Below are positions 1-10,281 of a stretch of 64,000 bases of DNA, piece by piece. The stretch comes from Seminavis robusta (lineage: Eukaryota > Bacillariophyta > Bacillariophyceae > Naviculales > Naviculaceae): NCBI GenBank assembly GCA_903772945.1, contig CAICTM010000173.1, forward strand, positions 36,893 to 100,892, read 5' to 3'. The position numbers and the translations under genes were made by a program. The notes under the pieces were generated by a model. It was not told the origin of the DNA and ran no database searches. It was given only the letters and a program-made list of their open reading frames with translations. The first letter of the stretch is position 1; each line of letters starts with the position of its first letter.

Positions 1-15
1 TTTTCTTTCATCTAC

Positions 16-3000
16 TCACTTCAAAGCATTTTCGATCAAGTTGCCAATCTTAGATGATGCGGCGCACTTTATCTTGTAATCTCTTGGACGGGCGTTTGTG
101 TCTTTCAATAGGAGACCACGAAGAATTGCCATGAGAGCAAAGAAACCAACAATGGGGATAGAGATGAGAATAAAATATGTCCAATCGTCCAGGAGGACCT
201 CTTCAGCCGGATTTAGGTGCAGCGTTTCATAGGTGTAGCCTAGCTCAGCCTCTGACTCATTCAACTCTCGCACAAGTTCGAACCCGATGAATACGTCAAG
301 GACTCCCCTGCATATGTCCTTTGTGAAGTCGACCAGCCCCCACTGACCCAGGCCCAATTGCAAAGTCTCAACGTTGTTGATATTGCACCAATCGTCCAGC
401 GTCCGACAGAATGGATCAATACGCAAGCCGCCCAGCACTTCCACGCCGTCTAAAGGGCAAATTGTCGGTTGCGGCTGACAGGTACCGTTCCAGCAAAAGC
501 CTGACTGACAGACAAGATTGGACCTGTTGCAAGCCTCTCCAAGCTGCTTCGTATTGTTGTTTGGATCCTGTGGAGCAGAAACGCAGACTTTGTCGGTGTC
601 GGAGCAGACGTAGCTTTCGCACATGAGGCCATCTTGGCAAGCCGACCCAGGTGGTTGCATATCACAGACACTATCGAACGTAAAGTCTGGCTTATCGTAG
701 AAAGCACTTGTACCACTGTGACAGCAAATGTATGGAGAGTCGGCGGCCATATCACGACGAGCACAGGCGCCAAAGTCGGGACACGTTGAGTTGAAGAAAT
801 CATCTGGGTCACATTCGTTGCCCGTCGTGACCCACAAACCGTATTCCGGGTATGCCTTTTCGGTGAAGAATGTGTAGCACTTCTCGAATTCGTCATAAGA
901 TAGCGTCGATGGATATTCGTCAAGGTATTTGCCCTGAACCTCTGGATGCTCCTCGCACCATTCTACGGCTGAATGGCAAGCAGAGTCGAGAACGAGGTAA
1001 TTTTGTGTTGGATCAGTTGTTGGATCATTCATCCAGAGTTTCGCTTCCGTTTGATTGAAGCTGAGAGTTGCCGGAAGATGCGTGAGAGTGGCAGAGTACT
1101 GCAACGCATGGGGACATAACATGAATCTCCTTCACTCACTCGAATGGACAAATGACTCGATAATCATAGTCGTATGTCACATTGTATGGAATCCCCTTTT
1201 CGTACCATATCAAAGTAGCGAATGGAGCAAATGTGAAGGATGCTGTTACCAAGAGCGTAAGAAAAAGCAAGGCCTTCTGACCTGTAACGTTTCCGATGCT
1301 TGTAGGCAGAATAAAGAACACGCCTTTCGTAACCAATAACGCGAATGACAAGCCAGAGCAGGAGCAAGACGAGAAGAATAAATGGTAGCAATGGAAGAAT
1401 AGGAGGTGAGATGAGGCAAACAGAGGCAGAGCTTTTGCATTTCAACGGTGATGATGTTCGGTACCATAGCAGCCACAGAATATGGCATTAATTATCCATT
1501 CAACAATTTTGTTTCCAACCGTGCACCCATAATTCTTATCTGGACCACACACTGGATCTTTCCAGTTGGACTGAACCAAAGTTCGGAAGAAGTTCAAGTA
1601 GATCAATGCTGCGATCCAACCAAGCATAATATAAGTTTCAACCTGCGATACAATCCTTGATTCAAGTTGCATTGTCACATGACTTACTCGTCAAGATGAA
1701 AAGACACCAAACTGCAGTATTATGAACCAGCGAGCGATAGGTGTCAGCTGCATAATCAATGAAAGTTGCGGTTTCATCCAAGTTCAAGGTTCCGTCTTTC
1801 TGGGCAGCCTTCTTTTGTTGTCTATCATCCCAGTTCCAGCCAAAGCAATCAAAGAAAACTGATGTCATCTTGGGTTTCGTCTCGCCTCCTTGTGCCTGCT
1901 TTGAGTGTGAGCGTACATCATTGGTAAGTGCCACCATCAGATTCTCAGCAGACAAGGACCGACTCTCCGGGTCAAGGCATTCCAACATTTCCTCTATCAA
2001 CGATGGATTCTCCGCACTGTCGACATCGCCAAAAGATTCGAGCATTACTGAAAGCAACTCTGCATCCAGCGGGCGTCCTCGACAGAGGTCGTTTTTCAGA
2101 TCTTCATCAAAGATCTCCAACAAGGAGTCTCGAGCGAGTTGGATTACGGCAGGAGCGGTTGGAGCCAGTTCATCCACATCGTCAAACCGGAAGCTTACTG
2201 GTTCACTAGTATCAAATACGTTCGAGCCGGCTTGCCTCTTGTGCTGCTCTGCTATTTGAACCAACTCTGGAATTACGAGTAGCGACGCCAATTGCACAAT
2301 GTCAAAATAATACTTCTCCTCCTCGTATTCTGCTGAATCATCGTCTTGCGTTTCCTTCTCTTCCTCCTGCTTCTGTTCCGGGTGTCGGAGGGCATCATTG
2401 TGGGCGTCCATTTCCGCAGAAAACTCGTTTCGTGTCTTTGCCCCACAGAGGTTGCATGCAATGTCGATTGCTTGCTCGTCAGTGATAATCACTCCGTATC
2501 GCGACGACAGATATGGGGCGATATCTTCCGCTGTGGCAGAGAGGCAGGCAGGAACAAATGAATGGTAAGCGATGATACAGTAAGATAGATGATTGATTCC
2601 TTTCAATTTTCAAGTATAATGTCACGTACAAGAAATGGTCCCATCCGATCGTAACAGCAGTTCCGCGTTCTGGTGGAGGCACGAGATGTACTCCAACTCG
2701 CGCAAATCGGCAGCAGGCCCCACGGTGCGTGGAAACGAGCCAAAGCCTGGTTTCACGGCATCGTATTTGATCCGATTGGGCCCGTGGCGTTTATTGGCTC
2801 CAGGACTGGTCGCCCTCAGTTGAGTGTATTGTCGTCGACTGTCTACCGGCCATTTGTCGTTTTCATCCTTGGGTGTTTGACGTGCAGCTTGTCGTCTATC
2901 TATAATATCTTTTCTGATTCGTTGCAGGACCTTCCTATCCGTCATTTGGAAAATATAAGTGTATCGCCTGGAGTCGACAATGCGGAGAAGAGCTTTTTCC

Positions 3001-3715
3001 TGGGAAGCTGAATTGATGGTATGACGATCGACGCCCACTTCAAATTGACTTCACGAGTGCTTGAAGAATTGGAGAACGAAATACCTTCATCCGTCAACTT
3101 TAGACACCCTCCATCGTGCCCTCTAAAGCTCACGGGGGCATATCTGGTAGTTCCTTCACTATCGTCATCGGTTTCCATGGTTTCGCTGGCACCTCCATAC
3201 TTGAACGCTCTTCTGCGAGCATTAATCTCTTCTTTGACTCGCTCGGAAGACTCCCTACTGGGCATCTGAAACACAAAGGCATCGCCTTGTATGGTTATCT
3301 TTAGCAAGTGTTTGCCGGATGACACTGATCCTCGATTCAGCATGGGAGAAGAATCCACCTGCGACCAGGACTTGCTCATCTTGAGGCCTTCGTCATCTTC
3401 TTCTCCAGATGCCTGGTAGATAAAGCCTTCATCGTTCAGAATCAACAGACCATCTTGCGTGTTCCACTCCTTGAAAGCCACATGGTCAAATGTCCTGACA
3501 CTATTAATCGACGCCATGCTGACACTCTCCCTGGCTAGCCTGTCGTCTATACCTTTCTTTACACCTGTACCGATATCTACCTCGAGAGCTCCAAAGCTTG
3601 GCTTGCTGCAAGCTTTTCGTAAGACAACCAAAAAATGTGGGCCCCATGCGTTATCCTTTATCCTTGAGACCTTCGTCGATGCACACTGGACATGCACGGA
3701 CATGGGAGGTATCAT
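16..3715 (-). CDS. Unrecognised multidomain membrane protein (PH-like repeats, EF-hand-like stretches, TM segments, Cys-rich domain)
   Basis: I do not recognise this gene. My six-exon model is 3085-3715, 2630-3037, 1688-2530, 1465-1608, 1140-1281 and 16-1060. All junctions are GT-AG, the phases are consistent, and the product is about 1070 aa. The N-terminal third has two related segments that resemble PH/GRAM-like units, each ending in an IFQM or VFQM strand followed by a basic helix. A middle acidic region has EF-hand-like stretches (SDGTISSEDI; DPESRSLSAENL). Next come hydrophobic segments (WCLFIL..LIYLNFF; LLFLTLLVTASFTFAP), then a domain of about 300 aa with some 25 Cys and several N-glycosylation sequons. 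A last TM (YFILISIPIVGFFALMAIL) precedes a short basic tail. This suggests a surface or endomembrane protein with a Cys-rich luminal side. The start is uncertain: M at 3715 was chosen because codons upstream lie in a repeat element. The 183-nt intron 1282-1464 is the least certain. A decayed partial copy lies near 27.5-28.1 kb. Confidence 0.6.
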
Positions 3716-3733
3716 GGTAATACGACATGTACT

Positions 3734-4138
3734 GGACCTCTGTGGAAACGTCATTCGTGGCAAAATACTTAGGAGACGATACACCGAGGCATAGGAGACG
3801 ATTGAAAGGATTTAAAAGACGAAAGCAATCGTCTCCTATATTTAGGAGACGATTCAGTAGGAGACATTCCAATTAGGAGACGAAAATTTCGAAATAGGAG
3901 ACGATCCTAAAGATTTAGGAGACGATACCATACAGTTTACATGGTACACTTAGGAGACGATCCGTTGAGAATAGGAGACGATCCCTTGAAAATAGGAGAC
4001 GATTCAAGAGGAGACGAAAGATTTAAGAGACGATCCGTTTCGTCTCCTATTTTTAGGAGACGAAATCCCTTAAAAAGGAGACGATCAAAAGGATTTAGGA
4101 GACGATCGGTTGCACGACTCGAGTTTCCACAGAGGTCC
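3734..4138. repeat. Element A: inverted-repeat-bounded array of GGAGACGA motifs
   Basis: A perfect 16-bp inverted repeat, GGACCTCTGTGGAAAC at 3734-3749 and its complement at 4123-4138, encloses an array of the word GGAGACGA, often as TTAGGAGACGATCC. I count about 15 exact copies, 13 forward and 2 inverted (near 3825 and 4040), plus two or three variants. Spacing is irregular, mostly 17-24 bp. The left end overlaps codons upstream of the proposed start of the first gene, so the element may form part of its 5' leader. The layout resembles a foldback or MITE-type element with an internal minisatellite. It has no coding capacity. Confidence 0.75.
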
Positions 4139-4304
4139 TGTCCACGTAACAAGGACCGGGACGATTACTCCTGGAGTACCGGTACAGTCGGACCACCGGT
4201 ACATTTGGTTCCAAAGTTCCAAATAATTTTTTATTCGCGTGTATTGTATCGTTCAGTCGTGAGAGACAGGGATTGAAAATAAATTCTTTATCGCAAGTGG
4301 CACG
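4139..4304. other. Spacer between two tandem-repeat elements
   Basis: A short non-coding spacer that contains ACCGGT words (near 4180 and 4195). No gene or signal is recognised here. Confidence 0.6.
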
Positions 4305-4758
4305 GTACCTGGGTTACTCGGCATTTTGTCTATTTAAGGCTATTGTATCTGATTACAGAGTTTCCTAAATGTTCTATGCTCCTTTGTAAAGTGGCTTATG
4401 TCTCACAATGTCTACGGATGTCTCACAATGTCTCACAATGTCTACCAATGTCTCACAATGTCTCACAATGTCGCACAATGTCTACTAATGTCTACCAATG
4501 TCTCACTTTGTCTACACAGTACAGTAAAACAGTACAAAAATGTCTCACTTTGTCTACCAATGTCTCACAATGTCTCACAATGTCTCACTTTGTCTACCAA
4601 TGTCTACCAATGTATCACTTTGTCTACTAATGTCTCCTAATGTCGCACAATGTCTACTTTGTATACTTATGTCTACTAACTGTGTGTAGACATTTACACT
4701 TAATGGCCAAAACACTTTCCCAAATTTAAACAGACAAAATGCCGAGTAACCCTGGTAC
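4305..4758. mobile_element. Element B: MITE-like element with 33-bp terminal inverted repeats around a 10-bp tandem array
   Basis: Positions 4305-4337 and 4726-4758 are inverted repeats matching at 31 of 33 bases, with a perfect 19-bp core GTTACTCGGCATTTTGTCT. Between them, about 4399-4670 is a tandem array with a 10-bp unit close to ATGTCTCACA or ATGTCTACCA, roughly 25 copies with point variation. The word CACG abuts the left end and lies two bases outside the right end, a weak hint of a target-site duplication. There is no transposase gene, so if mobile it is non-autonomous. Open frames over the array (Ser-His-Asn-Val repeats) are by-products of the repeat. Confidence 0.75.
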
Positions 4759-4980
4759 AACACGTAGTACTTTATAATACCGCAGAGTTAGAGGACAGTG
4801 CTGTTGGTACGATTGAGGAATGAATCTCTGGATCTGATGAGCTCTATTAGTACATGCTAGCTAATACCGTAGCGGGGCGGACCACACCAAGCACAAGTGC
4901 CACCGCTACCGTACGGTATGAGTGATTGACAATCTCCTACAATCTCTTTCTGCCTGTTTGACAATCTCTTTTTATTATTA
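4759..4980. other. Non-coding 3' flank of the PheRS gene
   Basis: Downstream of the PheRS stop codon. It contains CTAGCTA at 4857-4863 and a T/A-rich stretch at 4969-4983 that could serve in 3' end formation. No gene is seen. Confidence 0.5.
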
Positions 4981-7009
4981 TTAGGATATACTGGCATTCG
5001 ACAGCTCTGACTTACAAGGTCCGGCACTGGTAGTGATGGGAGTGCCACGATAAGTAGCAACACCCTCATCATTGGTTTTTAAGTCTGGAAAGATGGCATC
5101 GAGCATCTTCTTCTTGATGACCTGATTCTCCGTGGCAGGTTCGCCATCAAAGCCTGCCACCATGACTCTCTCTCCCACCTCGGCTCCTTCAGGAGGATCA
5201 ACAAAGACAACCTTTCCATCATCATTGACAGCGCACAACACCATTCCGTGACTGGGGAACCCGACAAGCTTTCGAGCTTTGAGATTGGCTAATACGAGGA
5301 CTTTGCGTCCTTCTAGATCTTCCACGTTGTAATGAGCCTTGAGGCCAGATGCGATTTGACGTGGTCCTCCTTCTTCACCCAAATCAATCTCCTCGCAGAA
5401 CAGTTTGTCTGCTTCGGGGTGTTCCCATGCCTTTTGGATGATACCTACACGAATATCCAATTTGGAAACATCAATTTCTGCCGCTGGTGCAGGTGCTTTC
5501 TTCTTCCTTTTTGGTGTTTCTTCAGCCGCTGGCGCTTCATTTACATCCCCTCTTTCTTTGAGCTCTTCCAAACTGTCGACAAATGGTTGTGGGACCGTCT
5601 CACCTCGAGGATCCACTACTGGCGTATTGTCCACCTTGCCCTCCAAGAACGCTTCGAGACCTTCAGTGGATAGAAATATAGATAGACAACAATGGAACAA
5701 TGAAAAGGTTGAGCCCACTGCCCACTTACTTGGCAACAGAGAGACGACAAAACAACACCACCACAACGAACGTACCATCATCGTAGAAATGCGGGAATTG
5801 TTTGACAAAGCGCACATCATTCTTTGTGAATTCTCTCAAGTCTGTGATTTGATGCATCACCATGGCAAATCGTTCGAGTCCAAAACCCGCCGCAAACCCG
5901 CTGTACACTTCCGGGTCAATGCCCGCCATTTCCAATACTCGTGGATCGACCATGCCACATCCCAGCACTTCGAGCCATCTTCCTCGAAAAAAGACGTCGA
6001 CTTCCATACTGGGTTCGGTAAAGGGGAAGAAGGATCCTCGGAATCGTACTTGAATGTTGGGTCCAAACATGCCTTTCAAAAAGTGTTCTACCGTTCCTTT
6101 GAGATGTCCCAAATCGAGTTCTCCTCGCTTTTCGAGTGCGAGTATTTCGACCTGATGAAACATGAGCGAATGGGTGGCATCAATGTCGTCTTTTCGGTAG
6201 ACCCGTCCCGGTGCCACAATGCGTAGGGGTGGTTTGCGTTTTTCGAGTTGTCGAATCTGCACGGCGGATGTGTGTGTGCGCAACATGTACTCGAGATCCT
6301 TGGTCAGATAAAAGGTATCTTGCATATCTCGAGCGGGATGATCTTTGGGACAATTGAGTGCTTCAAAGCAGTAATAATCGGTTTCAATTTCGGGCGAGTC
6401 TTTGCATCCCGTGACGGTATCGTATCCTAGTTTGGTAAATATATCGAGTGCCTTTTCCAGGGTCATGCCGAGTGGATGACGTCTTCCGATATCTTGCGAG
6501 TTTATGAGACCCGGTTTGGTGACATCGATTCGTTCCAGTTTCATCTGTTCTTCGATATCGGCAAATTCCAATTTCTGCATGCGTTCTGCCACGGTGGCTT
6601 CGACCTGTGATTTGACTTCGTTGACGACGGCCCCCAACTTGGGTTTATCTTCATTGCTGAGGACTCTCATGTACCCCATGACCTTGTTGATGGGCCCCTT
6701 TTTACCGAGATATTCTCGTCGCAAGGCTTCGGCCCCCGCCAATGTCGTGACCTCGGCCATTTTTTCGTCAAAGTCGCGTTTGTGGCCCAGTAATTCTTCC
6801 GAAACGTCGTCGATGGATATTTGCTGTTCTTCCGCCGTAGACATGAAGATGGGACCATGCCGGTGGTAGCTGGGACTACCGGTACCGGTACCAGTGGCAG
6901 TGATAGTTGGTGGCTGGAATCTGCTTGGTTGGGAGGGAACAAAGGCAGATCCATCAGGGAGCATCACACTAGCCCAGCCCAGCAGTAGGCATGCGGAAGA
7001 AAACCTCAT
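4981..7009 (-). CDS. pheS: Plastid phenylalanyl-tRNA synthetase alpha subunit (PheS type) with C-terminal EMAPII/Arc1p tRNA-binding domain
   Basis: Charges tRNA-Phe; predicted to act in the plastid. Two exons (5776-7009, 4981-5660) and a phase-1 intron of 115 nt give 637 aa. Residues 1-23 form a signal peptide ending GSA|FVP, the heterokont plastid-import motif. An N-terminal helical arm is followed by the class II catalytic core of bacterial-type PheS (RRHPLGMT; VYRKDDIDATHSLMFHQVE; GFAAGFGLERFAM). Exon 2 adds an acidic and Lys-rich linker (PKRKKK) and then, from about residue 474, an EMAPII/Arc1p-like OB domain (DVSKLDIRVG..HPEADKL; GLKAHY; NLKARKLVGFPSHGM). Bacterial PheS lacks such a domain. 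Bacterial PheT carries a related fold, and MetRS, TyrRS and Arc1p carry it in trans or as an appendage. There is no FDX-ACB anticodon domain as in monomeric organellar PheRS, so a separate beta subunit is expected, perhaps plastid-encoded. It shares a divergent 374-bp region with the lumen-protein gene. Confidence 0.88.
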
Positions 7010-7383
7010 CTTTAGTGATGTGTATGGGTATACAGAAGAAAGATATCCTTGCTAGCTTGGTCTTCAGACTCTAGAAGGAGCGAGTGAATAGAGAACCGAT
7101 TCCAGATGGCTCAGCTGTGCAGTTGATGCTGAGTCCTCGTTCTTCATCAAGCCATCACACTGTCGGCTTGGACTCATCAGCCTTGTCTCCGGCCACTAGT
7201 CTTATTTTGAAAGTCAACAACTTGCGTCAGTCAAGGATTCGTGACTCAGCAAATCACGAGGATGAGTCAGATTTCAAACAAAGATCTTTGGTGATTGACA
7301 CCATTCAGCTCTGCTCACTGCCCAGACAGCCACACCAACAATCATTGGAAGACAACACAACAAGATACTGTCCATCCTTGACC
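7010..7383. promoter_or_regulatory. Divergent intergenic region between two plastid-protein genes
   Basis: 374 bp between the start codons of the PheRS gene (-) and the lumen-protein gene (+), so it must hold both promoters. The plus-strand frame is open from 7084, but ATG 7384 begins a clear signal peptide and is preferred. No specific element is recognised. Confidence 0.5.
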
Positions 7384-8275
7384 ATGAGAGCAGCGGCAGT
7401 AGTATCTAGAGTCTCCTCATTGGCAATCCTCCTGGTATCTGCCGTGAGCTGGTCTACCTACTGCCAGGCATTTACATCCATTCCGAGGGTATCTACCACA
7501 GAGCAACTGAGGGTAGCCTCTGCCACCGGTACTCCTACTAGTAGACTATCAGCATGTGGTACTCCCCACCAAGAGGGTGATATTCATTCACTTTCGCGAA
7601 GATCCCTCTTCTTGACAGCGGCACTATCATCCTCCCTCTTTGTCCCCACCCCGGCCGTCGCGGCGGGACGTGTCCCTCTGGAAGAAAGCTTGTATTACAT
7701 TTTGAGGGTGCGAGAAGCCACACAACAAGAATCCCGTCTCATCAAATCGGGAAAGTTTCGAGATGTTCAACGAGCCAATGTCAAGTTGGCCGTCAAATTC
7801 ATGATTGAAAATTACAGGTTGGGAGATTCCTTTGTGGCAGCATCGTCCTATCTCGATGGCAATGATCGACGAGTGGCTGCCGTTAATGTCGGACAAAGTG
7901 CCGTACAAGATCTCTACACCATTCTCGAATATTTTGATGCATCCGATGTACAGAATTTAAAGGTGCGTGTGTGTTGTTATGTACTATCATTTATTTATTT
8001 GTGGGGATGACGAACTGCTAACATACAGAGAACCTGTTCGTCCCAATGAAACAAAATAGATTGGAAGTTCCAGCCTGTCTTCCGATAAGGAATCTGTTGT
8101 ACTGAAGGGTCTAGAAGCCACCAGAAAAACTATTGATGATTTCCTAGCCTACTTTCCACAGGATACTGTCAACACTGTCAAGCGAAGGGTAACAGAAGAA
8201 AATGACCTCAACTTTAAAGAGTTTGATCGCAGTCTGGGAGATATTGTCAATCCTAATCCAGCACAGCAGCAGTAG
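7384..8275 (+). CDS. Predicted thylakoid-lumen protein (tripartite plastid targeting)
   Basis: Two exons, 7384-7962 and 8060-8275, with a phase-0 intron of 97 nt; 264 aa. The start was chosen because residues 1-28 form a signal peptide ending in QA|FTS, the diatom plastid motif. After a short transit region, residues 70-94 (SRRSLFLTAALSSSLF..AVAA) look like a twin-arginine lumen-targeting signal with an AxA cleavage site. The mature part, about 170 aa, is helical and charged without TM segments (EESLYYILRVREATQQESRL; KLAVKFMIENYRLGDSF) and ends in Gln. The size and helical nature recall small lumenal photosystem II auxiliary proteins such as PsbQ-like proteins, but no motif allows a family assignment. 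Confidence 0.75.
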
Positions 8276-10281
8276 TGGCTTGATGAATTGAAATCATTGC
8301 TGTGTATTCTATAGTAGTTGATAGAATCTGGCATGTTCATCTTGTGTACCAGTATCGACTATTGAAGTCTAGCTAAGGCAAAGAAGAAGGCTGAGAACTT
8401 CAGAGGATCTCAACAAGCTGTATGATGAGGGCATCAGAAGCGATTCAGCACTAACTCGGTAACTTGTCCAGCCACCACTGTTATAGATTTTAGTGTTGTT
8501 GGTCTAGGTAGCCCTACTTGTCAAGTTTGCTTTTGCCCGGATCATAGCACCAGTCAGAGCATAGGCTGGTGGGCTCTGCTAGGTAGAAGGGGGCTGAAGG
8601 GAAAGTGAGACAGCAGGGATTAGAAGCACCTATACTTGGGTAGATGGACCAGAGCCAGGGGTTGATGGGTGACTTTACGAAGAAGAGCAAGAGTGGTTGC
8701 TTGGAGGCGCAGTGATGGGGTTGGGGCAGAGAAGTCACATTGTGCTTGCCAGCATACAGAAGCAAGCTAGAGCTGGGCAGTGACTGGTTCCAGGAATCCA
8801 AGTTGAGAAGAGTGTAGCACAGAGAAGAGTACACTGTAACATGCAAGCAAGTTTCATTTGCATTTCAACAAGGTAGAAGTGTCAGGTGACCAGTAAAGTA
8901 TCAGGAGACCCCCCGAGCCCAGACTGTGTAATGGGGCTTTAGCAGAAAATTGCTTCAATTCCAAAGCTGGGTAAGGGCAGGAAATGAATAGTGGAGGGTT
9001 GAAGGGACAAGTCAATTTAGCAGGGTGTTGGCAGGGAAGCATTGGTTATCTAGAATTAAAATCAGATAAGGGCGGGCTTGGGTGCAAGCTTTTGAACATT
9101 TGCCAAACTAGGAAAAGCGGCCTGCCGTGGTTGGCATTGGAGAGGGCATTCGACCCTATTTTTGGGCCATCTGGCTACCGTAGGCAGGTATGGGAGTGCA
9201 TACTGCCCAAAGATCGCATTGGCGATGTGTCGTCGCCATCGTCTCGTCATGGTCGAGAGTCACTCTGAAAAATTGAATGGACTTGATCAACTCCTCGCCG
9301 TCTACGTCACATACCCAAGCCAGGGAGAAAGCAAAGTTGAAGCGGGAGTGGGGACCACTGAGCGACCAAGGCCGACAAAATTTTGTGTCCAGGCTATACC
9401 TTTTGTTTAAGAAGTAAATTTTACCTGTTCGCTCTGCCTATTGTAGCTCTATGACATAGCTGGTACTAGTAATAGTAACCGTAGTCTAATAGTATTTTAA
9501 AAAGCATGAACCCGAATCTAGAAGGTGGAGAGAGATGCAAGGGGCATCTTTGCAGGGTCTTAATATCCTGATAAAATGACAGCTAGCACAAACGGATTGA
9601 CCTGCGGGACACAAGGTGACAGAGATTCAGATAGCACTTGATTGGATGCGGAGATGAAACTAAAGCCATGCACACTACATACAAGTAGTGCCGGTAGTTG
9701 CAGTGGATAAAAGGGATTAGAGCTAGCCATTCCTATCTGGTGAGGCAAGGGAGGCTCTGTTTCAATCCTGTGCTCCCCAACCCACCTGTGTGAAACCAGC
9801 GGCAAGTTATAAGCAACACACCCAAGCAAATATCCATAACTTCTTAATAAAGAGGCAAACATTTCCTCCAACTGATGACCTACACAACCCGCAATGATGC
9901 GCTAAACTGATTAGTACGTGGACGGGATAGCTGGTGTCAACAACCCGACCAATCGAAACTCTATCGTGGACTTCTTTCCCAAGTAAAGTCAGGAACAGTC
10001 CCTCAATTGGACAAGGCGGTGCGAAGGGATAAACAAAAGAATTGTCAAGCATCAGCCCTGGCAATCTCCTGACAGTTCAGGGGTATCGTACCAGTACCTC
10101 CATAAGCTGGGTACCGGTAGCAACCAAAGAGGGTGGAGCTGAGCTGTGGAAAGAAAGATCCATCAATATCGGTACAAACACAACACACAGCACACTTCAC
10201 ACATCACAATACACCATACAAGCAAACATTCGAGGCAGCACTGTTGAGGGCAGTTGATGGTTCCACCTAAAAAAGCACAGA
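8276..10281. other. 2-kb gene-free interval
   Basis: No frame has convincing coding character on either strand; the open frames are short and of random composition. There are scattered CTAG words, a C6 run near 8910, and GTACCGGTA near 10112. It holds the 3' flank of the lumen-protein gene and the promoter of the transport-receptor gene. No tRNA-like fold or tandem repeat was noticed. Confidence 0.5.

Noticed and set aside
1140-1608. Frameshifts in the first gene
   Set aside because: A GT-AG intron at 1282-1464 of matching phase restores one continuous frame, so no frameshift is needed.
2940-3085. Frame change between the two PH-like units of the first gene
   Set aside because: A 47-nt GT-AG intron (3038-3084, phase 1) explains it without an indel.
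3760-4115. CRISPR-like appearance of regularly spaced GGAGACGA words
   Set aside because: The core is only 8-11 bp, the spacers are irregular and shorter than the 25+ bp needed, some copies are inverted, and the genome is eukaryotic.
4343-4640. Open frames of Ser-His-Asn-Val-Cys repeats over element B
   Set aside because: They are translations of a 10-bp tandem array in two frames, with no protein-like composition outside it.
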